64,000 nucleotides of DNA from contig CM073594.1 in the NCBI GenBank assembly GCA_037074705.1, positions 61,128,509 to 61,192,508 on the forward strand. The letters run 5' to 3'. Position 1 is the first letter of the stretch. Every line of letters starts with the position of its first letter. The position numbers and the translations under genes are program-made. The notes beneath the pieces are model-generated. The model saw only the letters and a list, made by a program, of their open reading frames with translations. It was not told where the DNA came from and searched no databases. Positions 54,511-64,000 of this stretch are shown piece after piece. Origin of the DNA: Zhengitettix transpicula (lineage: Eukaryota > Arthropoda > Insecta > Orthoptera > Tetrigidae).

Positions 54511-55625
54511 TGTAATAATTAAATATGATGGGCTTTTTAAATGAAAAACTATTAACTTTTTTAAAACAAACAAAATTTATTTAGCAATACTTGAAACAAT
54601 TATACAATTTTAAAAACATATCTCAATCTCTAAAAGGTCTTAACTGGGTTTGATAACGGCAGAACATTTAAACATATTCAAAGAACACAAAATTTAGATT
54701 TAAATTAACAAGAAATATTTATTCGTCTAGACATAGACGAAATTAATTATCAACGAACTTATACTACAAGATGGATTTTAAATTTAAACAGTTTATTCTA
54801 TCAACACTAAAGAACGATATCTATCTGACATTATCTTTTAAGTCGGTTTACAAAAATCATTTTACTTTTCTCTTGCTACTTACGGCTGCCCAGGATACTT
54901 TTAACTTTCGAAGCACAGTGGTGGGGATTTCACAGCTTCTATTAAATTCACAGATTCTACTAAATACTTTTGGTTTGAAAAAGAAAGTTTGTGGTATTTC
55001 GACGACTTTACTCTGCTCTGCTTCGATGACGACTGGTTTACTGTAAATTTAACAAGTCCTCTCTCCTATGCTTTGGCTGCGACTTTAAACTGCAATCTTT
55101 CGACGACGACTCTTCTTAAACAATGTCTTAAACCTATCCTCCAGCCTCGGTGATCGCAGACCAACTACTGCCTTAAACAATGTCTCTCTTAACAACATCC
55201 TCCAGCCTCGGTGATCGCAGCACAACTGACAACTGACAACTGACAACTGACCTCTCAAAAGCTTATCTCCTCCCTTATATACTCCCTGTCTCTTACTTTT
55301 TCCATTGTTCGAAAACTTCGTCGCAAATGCCAGTTGGCAGATTCTTCCATTATCACACGATTTATATCATGCAGCTGCAGTTCCGTAGTCAACAAATGGC
55401 TAACTAATCTGCCATGTAAAGCCGACAATCAAGACAAGACCCGCAATCACTCTGGTTGTCTTTTCCACCCCCACACGCACGTGCACGGTTTCCAATTGTC
55501 AAGACCACCAAAACTGCACCCCCAAGACGAAGAAAGACTTAAACCTAAATAAACACGTTACATAATGTCCCTCCAACAGTCCAGACTATCAATCAGAAAC
55601 AATGCCTCACTTAACAGGCATTACA
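54511..55625 (-). mobile_element. LTR of TGTAAT...ATTACA family (copy L4)
   Basis: The minus strand starts TGTAATGCCTGTTAAG at 55625 and ends AATTATTACA at 54511, 1115 bp. It carries the family block corresponding to 'gtcttaactgggtttgataa'. A short tandem of CAACTGA occurs at about 55222-55250. A PBS follows the 3' end, so it is a 5' LTR. Its interior is not present beyond 54402. The 91-codon plus frame inside is not a gene. Confidence 0.82.
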
Positions 55626-55643
55626 ATATATATATATATATAC
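55626..55643. repeat. (AT)n tract between head-to-head LTRs
   Basis: Eighteen bases, almost all AT dinucleotides, separating the 5' ends of L4 (minus) and L5 (plus). Confidence 0.9.
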
Positions 55644-56596
55644 TGTAATGCCAATTAATTAGGTCCATTAATTGTTTGGACATAAAATTTGAATTGTTTG
55701 ATAAATCCATTATAGCGGTCTGATCGAACAAAGCAACAATGGAGAAGCGAGCTCGACTGCTTTGTCGAAAAGTCAAAATGGCGTTTGCGCGCACGAAAGT
55801 CTCAGTCAGTTTACGTCTACAGCCAGCCAGGAAAGGAAGTCAGTTTTACGTCTACAGCCAGCTAGGATAGAGTTGGTGCCGAGAGATTGCTGTGGACGGA
55901 TGAAGTATTTAGAAAGAGTCCAGATACCGGTAGTAGAACAGCGAGACCAGTTAGAACAATTTTGTTATAAGTTGCAGTCTGTGATGTAAACATCCAATTA
56001 TTCATCGATAAACATTTTGAGTGCAGAAGTCTAATTTCTATTCTCAAATTAGACCATTGTTTCAATTTTGGAAGATCAAGTAATTGCATCCAGCGTCTAA
56101 TTATCGTCGGAACGAGTGAATAACATATCTTTAACGAACAGAGAACCAACATTTTGCAAACTAAAAAGTATTAATTATAGTCATGGAAAACCAAGGCCTG
56201 ATGAGTAAAAATTAAAGTGTAAAAGTGTCCGAACGTGGTAAAATTTGATTGTTCCGGTACCAGACCGACAGTCCGTAAGTAACAAAATTTTGTATAATAT
56301 TGTAAACGCTAATTAGAGGATCAAGTCAGATTTAGTTCGTTCGCTTTGTTCTAGTTTTCTTTTCATTGATTGAATTATTGTTTTATTTTAGGTAAATTAT
56401 ATTTTGAGTTGTTAATTAGACAAATTCTATATTTATCGTGTCCTAATCATCAAACCCACTAAAGGCCCTGAGATATAAAAATTTTGATTGTAATTGTTTT
56501 TGGGTTTGAAGCCACAAATGATAATAAATTATATTTTATGTTTTAGATTTTAAATTATCTTTTCATTAATAAACGACATACCTGTTGATTATTACA
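55644..56596 (+). mobile_element. LTR of TGTAAT...ATTACA family (copy L5)
   Basis: It starts TGTAATGCCAATTAATTAGG and ends GATTATTACA, 953 bp, and is closest to L3 and L1. It includes 'ggtctgatcgaacaaagc', 'atcaaacccactaaaggccc' and AATAAA-type signals. A PBS (TGTCACCACAACGTGGGGC, 56602-56620) follows after 5 bases, so it is a 5' LTR. The downstream interior is replaced by A-rich minisatellite-like DNA. Confidence 0.85.
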
Positions 56597-56689
56597 TAAA
56601 ATGTCACCACAACGTGGGGCAAATAAATTAAACCCGGACACACAAAGCGACGGTAAACACTGAAACCTAGAAACGGTATGAAATATTAT

Positions 56690-57500
56690 TTCAGAGAAAT
56701 GAAAGATGGAAACTATTGGGTTAAAATGTATACTTTATAAAATAATAATAGGAACTAAAGTCTAAGGAAAATATAAACGAATAGTAAAAATACCAAACTG
56801 ATAGAAATAAAAATTCGAGAACGTTACAATAATAAACCAATACAAAAACAGAAAAAAAGATGATAACAGGAAATGCACAAAATTAATAATAAATAAATAT
56901 GGTAAATTGATACGTAGGGGAAATAGAAAAAGGAACAAATAAAATAGACGACAATACGAACCTGATAACAATACAAAAATAAAACTATACAGAAAGAGCA
57001 ACAATATAAAAATAGAAACAATAGACAAATAGAAAAATACAAAATCGGGGACTATATTAAAATAGGATCAGTACTTAAACGGAAACATTGCATACAAATT
57101 TGATAACTTTACAAAAACGGATAAAAAGGAGAACAATTCAAAAACAGGAATAATAAAGAAAATGAAAAATATAAAAGCAGACTAGATACAATCATGGGAA
57201 CAATACAGTAATAGAGTACAGTACAAAATGCGAAAAAAAAATAGTATTTATAGAAGGAAATGGAAAAAATACGAAATCGGTGACAAATACAAAGACAATA
57301 ATTTTACAAAAAGGAAAACAAAATTTTAAAGCGTACATACAAAAGAGACATCAATACAAAACGGAAAAACGAAAAAAACGCGAACAATACAAAAATATGA
57401 ACAATAGGAAACAATGAAAAAATAAAAAATTTAGGAATTTACAGTCAAAAAAACAATACAAAAACAGAAACCATTTTAAAAGGCAATCATCGTAGAGATT
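56690..57500. repeat. Degenerate A-rich minisatellite
   Basis: Short units such as 'aacaatacaaaaat' and 'aaataggaa' recur about every 18-22 bases in degenerate form. The minus-strand frames (71-88 codons) are Phe/Leu/Tyr-rich artefacts of this repeat. The complementary type occurs at 59800-60660. Confidence 0.7.
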
Positions 57501-57544
57501 GTGGTTTTGTACCAGAACTGGACTGCGGTAATCGGTCTGAAACA

Positions 57545-57720
57545 TCGTAATTATGCAATAACCTCAATGCTTAATTAATTAGCATTAATCAATGCGCTGC
57601 AATAGATCATATCAAAACGAAGAATAGCCAAACGTAAACAATTAATTGATGATCATAACACACAGATTAGTGATCGCTGAATCAATCATGGAACACGAAT
57701 TGGGTCACGCAACTTGTACG
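57545..57720. promoter_or_regulatory. Dense homeodomain-type site cluster (candidate enhancer)
   Basis: ATGCTTAATTAATTAGCAT at 57567-57585 is almost palindromic. It is followed by ATTAATCAATGC, ATTAATTGATGATC at about 57641-57654, and ATCAATCA at 57681-57688 (inverse of TGATTGAT, Exd/Pbx type). The block is flanked by AT-rich repeats but is itself balanced. Inference from motif density only. Confidence 0.35.
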
Positions 57721-58911
57721 AATTTAAATCGTCATATTTATAAAAACTCACTTATCAGTTAAGTCTCCTGATTTTTTGAATAATTCAATTTCCAGTTATT
57801 TTTACCTCCACGTCGGCAACAGAACGCCATCCCTTGTGTCCTGCAGCGCGAGGACGTGGTCTGCCTTCCCTTCCTTTCCTCGCAGTGTCTCGGCTTACAC
57901 TGAGTTATTGATAGTTAGTTGGACGTCAAACAGGCGACTAATTGATTCTTCATGCTTCACAGTCTTGCGTTATCGCTTAGCATGTGGTCAACTCGAGTGG
58001 TCACACCATTGTGTACACTTGCGATGTGCGTGCAAAAAATATATATTTTGGAGCACTACACGTTATTTCAATCATATAACACTTAAGATAAAACGTAAAA
58101 GGGTTGTAGAAGACAAATAAATTAATTTATTACAGCGACAAAGAAACGAAAAATGGACAAGAATTAAGTTAGCTAACTAGTTTAAGATAGTTTAAAGTAG
58201 TTTAAAGTGGAAATATGAGGTAATATTTAAAAACGGACAGGAAGCGATAAAACTATTTATGATTCGCAGAAAGCTGAGAAAGATGTCTCTCTATGAATTA
58301 ACTAAATGGAGTAGGTCCATCGAACTCCTATGACTATGCACTGAAATATTTATACCCTGAAGAACTGAGTTCGTTTACTGTTCGAATCGTTGCTTTCATA
58401 ATTATTCTTTCCATATTTTTTGTTGTCTTTGGCCTATTTCCTTCATACTTTCCGTTTCTCTACTCGACTACAGATCCTCCCTCCCTCTTCAGCTTCTATT
58501 ATCCTCACACATTCTCAACTTAAACCGATCTAGGCCTATAATACGTCCTACTAATTATTCTACAATTAATTAGACCAATAACATGCATATACATAAATGA
58601 AAACATATATTCCACAGACTGTGGAGAAGAAAGTTGTTTTACGTCACAAATAAGTTTATGACACTTAAATGTACACGATTAAAACACTCAAGCAGGGCAA
58701 TCGTTATAGGCAAATAAATTAATTATGGAGCAAATTTGAATTTAATCAGATCTCTGGCAACCATGGTTGAAATATAAATTTAAAATTATTATTTCATCTT
58801 ATGTATAATAAAAAATATATAAATATAATTATTAATAACTCAGGCCAAATTCAGTAGCAAATATCCACTTAATTGGATACATTGACATTGAAATTAATAC
58901 AAATTGGAAAA
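57721..58911. other. Unannotated; 114-codon frame at 57776-58120
   Basis: The plus frame is Ser/Arg/Cys-rich with no recognised domain, signal peptide or membrane segment; probably chance. The rest is AT-rich. Confidence 0.35.
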
Positions 58912-58950
58912 CACTACGTTTCGACCCTAATTTTAGAACATTATCAGGTG
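58912..58950 (-). repeat. Dispersed hairpin motif, single copy
   Basis: Read on the minus strand: TTCACCTGATAATGTTC, loop, TTAGGGTCGAAACGTAGTG. CTGATAA lacks the G of CTGANGA. Confidence 0.55.
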
Positions 58951-59799
58951 AACATAATAATAGTTGAGACCATAATAATTAATATTTGTGATCATGAATT
59001 TTTGTATTAATATCTTCAATTAGTAGGTTCCATTATATATTCAACATGATTGAAAATAATTTTAATAAAATTTAACTACCGTGTAAGTTAAATCCAAGAA
59101 AGAATTTTCTATTTGTATTAATTTCAATGTCAATGCAACAATTGAAGTAAATATTAAACTTTTTCGGACGTATTGGCCATTTTATTTTCTATAATTATTC
59201 ATTCAATTTTTGGGTAGCTATTTTATTATTTAATGTCTACGTCCCTTCTGAAATATGTTTAATGTATTCCTTAACTTTATTCCTGAGAGTAATTTGTTCC
59301 AATATATGATTGATGAATATAAAAATGGGGTATTGGTCAGTTTTGTTTTCTTTACCTTTTTTATTTTGAGCTAAAAAAATAAGAATTACTATGCACTACA
59401 GAATCAGAAATCACATTACGATTTAGATTTTCGAATTTATATTAAATGAAACAAACGGAAGTGCACGTTTTATGTGTGAATGTGTGGCGGTATACGTGTG
59501 TGAGCGTGTGATCGAGCTCGTGAATGAATGCCAGGAATTCCCTTCAAAGGAACTAAATGCATCACTCGCATTCAGGGATCCTAATGGAGAGACCAGGTAT
59601 TCAATTGGGTGCTAAAACCACCGACTGTTTTGATTCACAAAGGGTACTCGCGGGTAAGTGGGAACACGAATCCGAGAACGGTACAACAGCGATGGCGATA
59701 TCCTTACATTTAGTAAAAGGTTTCTCAAAAATTAAGTGAAAACATTCTGGTTCGGTCCGCCACTTCATTGCCGCATATAACTTGTAAAATCCTATTGAA
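58951..59799. other. Nothing firmly recognised
   Basis: A minus-strand frame of about 50 codons (roughly 59240-59400) reads with KEN..., HILEQ and NKVKEYIK elements. It lies in the minus direction upstream of the 58912 motif, where Penelope coding sequence would be expected, but no diagnostic motif is present. Confidence 0.3.
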
Positions 59800-60660
59800 T
59801 TCTTTTTGTATTGTTTACCGTCCATACTTTCAAATTTTTCATATTTTAGTACCTATATAAGTATTGCTCCCGTAATAACATTATTTCCCAAATAAGTATT
59901 CTTCCCATTATTGAATTTTTTCCATGTATGAATTTTTTCCCATGAGAATATTGTTCCCGCAATATTTTTATTATTTTTTACTGTCCCAAATTTTAAATTT
60001 ATTTTATTTATAAGTTTTGTATTTTTCCAATTCTTATACTTTTTTCATTTTTCAATAGTTCCTGTTTCAGTAATAACACCATTTTCGAAACGATTTCATT
60101 TGTTTCTATTATTGTATTGTTTCTCTTTTCATATTGTTTCCATTTTTAAAAAAATCCATTTTTCGATATCGCTTCTTTTTGAAAAGTTCCCACTTTTATA
60201 TTGATCCCATTTTTGTAATTTTACCATAATTTAATGTTGCCCTTTTATAAAAAGGTTCCCATGTTTTAATGTTTTTTATTTTCCTGTGTTTCGAATGTTT
60301 TTGGATGTTGTAATTATAAAAATTTTTGAAATGAAATTCTTCTAGAATATTCCAATGTTTTGAATATTGCCATTATTTTAATATTGCCATTATTTTAATA
60401 TTGTCATTATTTTAATATCCCATTTTTAATTACTCTCATTTTTGTATATTTCCTATGTGTGTATATTTTCGATATGTTTATTTTTCTATTTGTGTATATA
60501 TCTCATTTATTTAGTTCTTGTTTTTTCTTCATTTGTATCTTTTAATAGTTCCTTTTTTTGTTCTGTCCCTATTTCTGTATTGCTCTATTTTTTATATTTT
60601 ATCCTATTTTTGTTTATTTTCCTAATTGTATTATTTTTACGTTTTCCATTTCCCTCATCA
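59800..60660. repeat. Degenerate T-rich minisatellite, inverse of 56690-57500
   Basis: Units such as 'attgttcccatttttgta' recur about every 18-22 bases. A cleaner 18-bp tandem (ATTGCCATTATTTTAAT) lies at about 60364-60418. The sequence type is the reverse complement of 56690-57500. Confidence 0.7.
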
Positions 60661-61540
60661 CAGAACTATAGGTATCAATAAATCAAATTTTTTAATTTCT
60701 GAACTGTAACTACATTAAATAATTTTTTTTCAGTCGCGTCTGACACTAAATCTCGGGGAAAATCAATAAACTGCACAGTTTTGTTATAAATCAGTCCCGC
60801 CCTGTTCTATCAATTTTATTTAAGACTTTGGAACAGTCTCATTCCTTTCTTTATTTGTTTCGTCAGGGAAACTGAAAAGGGGAAAAGGACTGCGGCGGTG
60901 AGTGAGTGTTTAAATGCAGAGTTCTTGAGAACAAGACGAAGGTAATTTAATTACACTCCTTTTTTCAGAAGTCTTTTGTTAATCATCCTCGGGGGCCTAT
61001 TTCTCCGCTTTTATTACGTAATTTAGAAAATTAAAAATTAATTCCGTTAAAATACCGCGTCGTAAACAGAAAATAGAAGAAGCCATAACTCTCGGAGAAA
61101 GACAGACAGAGGAAGAGCTGTCTGTCTTGCATCTTGGAAAAATTTTAATCGTCTTCTCAATATCCTCCATTATCGTCTAGACAAAAGGCAACGGAAAATG
61201 TTCTTTATAATTAATCTAATATCGGAAATTATTTTGTTTTAAAAGTATTGAATGTGGGCCAAATAATGCATTTAATATTTTCATGCTGTATATTTTGCCA
61301 ATTTTTGTCGCTTCCCCTTGTTTGATTCCGATACTGTCCCGCGATACTGTTGAAGGTCCACGTTCAATTCACCCAGAGAAAATTTTTGTGCTTATTCAGG
61401 GTGGTGATTTCGCTTATTATGTAGTAGAATATTATACATATTAAAGTTTGTACCAGTGGTTCTCTAATCAGACAGTTTTTCTACGACAAATATATTAACC
61501 AATGGAGAGTATGTAAACGGTTGTGTTTTCTATATGACAG
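60661..61540. other. Nothing recognised
   Basis: Mixed composition, no supported open frame. Confidence 0.4.
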
Positions 61541-62280
61541 ATAACTGCATCCTGTGTCATCGTGGAGCAAGTTGTAGTGCAGCTGCTTGATGGCTTAAAG
61601 GGAGAATGATGAAGATATTATTGGTGTTGTAGCTCAGGACAGAGCAAGGTTTACAGATCAAGTCCAAGGCGCCGTAACACTTGATACTACTGAAGGGAGT
61701 TACCCCCTGGGTCAAGGTTACCAGAGAACGGTAAAAGCGGGAAACGGACACGTTGTTGTTGTGAAGGTTTCGGAGCCCCCGTGACCGCCCCTGGCATCAC
61801 ACAATGGCAGGCTCCCATCAAGTATTTAGCAGACTCGTCTAGGAGCCCGCCTGGCTGTGCGTATTGATCTAGCGGCGTGCAGCTCTGTGTTTTATCAGAT
61901 TAGCGATGCTTGCTTTCCTCCGATGTCTGCAAGGAACAACGACCACTTCCCAGACGATTTTTTCAGGTCATTAATTTTTATAGTCTGCTGATTTCCCATC
62001 CACCACCCCCTTTTCCTTCTATTTGTGTGTAGCGGGAATCCGAATAATTTCGCCAAAAATGGACTGGAAATTTAGGGGGAGGGCTGCTGGGACGATGTTT
62101 ACTCTGGAAATAATGATTTCAATATATAAAGTAGTTCTGCAGCTCTCAGCCCCCACCCCGGGGCCCTCCCCACTCCTTTTATGAACCTCATCACGTTTCA
62201 GGAGGAAAGTGAAATACAAGCGGGAAATTTTCATGCGCCATTTTGATTTTACTTTATAACTCACTATGAATATCATTTTT
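61541..62280. other. GC-balanced block, unassigned
   Basis: About 740 bases of balanced composition including a CCCCGGGGCC palindrome at 62155-62164. Minus frames of 64 and 85 codons have no recognised domain. It could be conserved non-coding DNA or hold an exon; undecided. Confidence 0.3.
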
Positions 62281-62319
62281 GGTTAAATTAAATAAATAAA
62301 AAGAAACATCAGCCTGTGA

Positions 62320-62965
62320 GTCATTTACATAAAATGTATGTCTGTGTGTGTGTCATCTATGCGCTCCTAAGCCATTCATCTGTTTTCATGCGATGAAACT
62401 TGTTGAGGTGTTGTGCGCACGGCAAAAAAATATTTCTCTCGGCCTTTCCAAGCGTTAGGCTACTCCCAAGTGATCAGGAGTGAAATTTAAAAACCTGCCA
62501 AATCAGTTAATAATGTCGTCGAGTAATTACTTTTCGGAGTTTATATGATTAATAGTTTCTTTCCAGATGTTTTTCTGTATAATTTCAACCCCTTAAAGCC
62601 CCAATAAGGGAGGGAAGTTACATAAAAGTAACGCGAAACAACCGAGATAGGTATCAAATCCAGGGTTATAGGCGACAATGAGTTTATTGCTTACATTCTC
62701 TATGTTAGTTGAGTCGTATTTCAGCCCCTAGGTGTGGGGGTGGGAGAGGAATTTTAAAATATGCTTAAACGGCCATTTTTAGCGTCAAATAAGTAGTTTC
62801 CGGGGAGTACTAAATTAATAGTTTCTTATTAAGATGGTTTAGTGTAATATTTCAACCCCTTACAGCAGAGGAAGACAGCACAACTGAGTCGCTGAGTTTA
62901 ATTCACGCATTAACAATTGTGGTAAATAAATACCCGGGCAACTTAAGCTCTCAGATGACTCTATA
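62320..62965 (-). repeat. Family A repeat, copy A6
   Basis: It has the reverse block order 'gcgctcctaagccattcatc', 'gttgaggtgttgtgcgcac', 'aaccccttaaagccccaata', 'gcgaaacaaccgagatagg', 'gccatttttagcgtcaaata' and 'gctgagtttaatt', ending at AAATAAATACCCGGGCAAC, the inverted family start. Confidence 0.75.
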
Positions 62966-63529
62966 ATAAATTTGTAACGTTGTAATCAAATAGAAAGGGC
63001 GTTTCATTCCTATTTCTTTTGGGATCTCTTCGAGTGTTTGTGTAGTGTGTTAAATTCTCAACCATTTGTACTCTTGTGAAGTGCAAAACATACGCCTTCG
63101 GGATTTTCTTTTCCACGGTTCTATAATAACTAATTTTAAATCAAAGTTTTCGCATGCACCGCGGCTGGCTTTAAATGGGGGTAAATGATCCGAGGGGGAT
63201 CGCAAGACGTTCCGGCCATCTTTTCCGCGTACTGTGGTCCGTTGTCCCTCGAGATCATGACAGGACTTTCCTGATTAGTCATTTGTGCATAGTAAATACC
63301 AGTCACCTTCTGGAAAGGCGTAGGAGTAATGCCTGCTTATGTTCAAAATCTTCATAAATCAGAAACCAGTCCAATTTTTTTAAGTGTGTGTTGAAACCAC
63401 ACATATTCATATACTGGATCTTTCCACCTTGCTTATACGACGAGAAACAGTTGAAAAGTCACCCGGAAATTACATAATATTCCAAGATCACTTGAGAGTG
63501 AAAATAACCTTTCCGCCAAATCGAAGCGG

Positions 63530-63700
63530 GTGGGAGGCCATATTTTAAAATTCCTCCCCGACCCCCACACCTAGGGGCTGAAATACGACTCAACTAACAT
63601 AGTGAAAGTAAGAAATAAACTCAATGACGTCTATCTCGGTTGTTTCGCGTTACTTTTATGTAACTCCCCTCCCTTATTGGGGCTTTAATCTCTGTTGTGA
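63530..63700 (+). repeat. Family A repeat fragment A7
   Basis: It begins 'attttaaaattcctcccc', then 'ctaggggctgaaatacgact', 'aaactcaatgacgtctatct', 'ttgtttcgcgttacttttat', 'tattggggctttaa'. This is the inverse of part of A6, about 0.6 kb away. Confidence 0.75.
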
Positions 63701-64000
63701 GGATCAAAATCCTACAAATAATTACATTGTAGAGTGTTTGACGAAACCATCTTGTCAAACAATCGTGCGCGCGTAAACTTTGCATTTCCGAAAACGTTTA
63801 CCCACCTAAATTTTCCCCCCACCAGAGAGATTATATGCAAAATGTTAACTGTGTACACTCCACGGCTTGTATACCTAATAAACAAGATTATTTTATAGTA
63901 TAGATTAACAACGTTCTTTCGTTGCGAATACACGTTAATTAAATTAACTAACCAATTCAGTAGTTCTCATAATATTGGGGGGAGGGGGGTTAAAGATAAT
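63701..64000. other. Window end, nothing recognised
   Basis: Balanced to AT-rich. A 73-codon minus frame has no recognised domain. A G-rich GGGGGGAGGGGGG stretch lies at about 63977-63989. Confidence 0.4.

Noticed and set aside
56762..57545. Phe/Leu/Tyr-rich minus-strand frames resembling membrane proteins
   Set aside because: Artefacts of an A-rich degenerate minisatellite.
57776..58120. 114-codon plus-strand frame
   Set aside because: No motif, no signal peptide, no similarity I recognise; balanced composition makes such frames likely.
59240..59400. Open minus-strand stretch upstream of a hairpin motif as a Penelope coding remnant
   Set aside because: Position is suggestive but there is no reverse transcriptase or GIY-YIG motif; about 50 open codons can be chance.

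Overview
This window looks like gene-poor, AT-rich nuclear DNA from an animal with a large, transposon-laden genome. An arthropod, probably an insect, is the best guess, based on the repeat types (a Penelope-like endonuclease fragment, LTRs placed in TA tracts, retroposons ending in CATA repeats). I cannot name the species. I found no host protein-coding gene, rRNA or convincing tRNA. Nearly all open frames are under 115 codons, lack recognisable domains, and fall in repeats or simple sequence. The window is best read as intergenic or deep intronic sequence.

Repeats make up most of what can be named. (1) About two dozen copies of a short hairpin motif (CTGA-rGA, stem-loop, GAAACG) are spread over the window. 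They often occur as outward-facing pairs that form foldback elements of 160-300 bp. The clearest are E1 (18221-18444), E2 (28566-28813, a 109-bp-arm near-perfect palindrome), E4 (48278-48580) and E5 (2116-2315). A broken GIY-YIG endonuclease of Penelope type at 49637-49798 has a copy of the motif downstream in the same orientation, which suggests that the motif family derives from Penelope-like elements. (2) Five LTRs of one family (ends TGTAAT...ATTACA, 0.93-1.13 kb) lie at 7.4-8.3, 46.0-47.1, 51.6-52.5 and 54.5-56.6 kb; most abut TA dinucleotide tracts. A different LTR edge with a primer-binding site is at 39.96 kb. (3) Families A and C share the start ACTAGCTGAGTG-CCGGCGTTGCC but have different interiors. 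A copies are at 0.4, 15.9, 19.9-21.0, 30.5-32.7, 34.3, 62.3 and 63.5 kb; C copies are at 30.6, 36.8, 37.3 and 48.8 kb. (4) Family B, an A-tailed retroposon, is at 5.7, 35.2 and 38.8 kb. (5) A possible LINE 3' end is at 27.4 kb.

Tandem structure is also plentiful: a 159-bp duplication (4.0 kb), a degenerate pyrimidine-rich repeat (4.6-5.56 kb), a 30-bp minisatellite (16.5 kb), a roughly 50-bp minisatellite of about 19 units (42.1-43.1 kb), two complementary degenerate 20-bp-type tracts (56.7-57.5 and 59.8-60.7 kb), and TA and CA microsatellites.

Between the repeats are islands of more balanced composition, some with clustered transcription-factor-like sites (6.4, 9.3, 14.8, 19.4, 25.5, 29.3, 36.2, 38.4, 57.6 kb). 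They are candidate regulatory elements, proposed from motif content only. Nested insertions (C1 inside A4, E2 inside an older hairpin pair, C4 inside the Penelope remnant) give a relative order of events.
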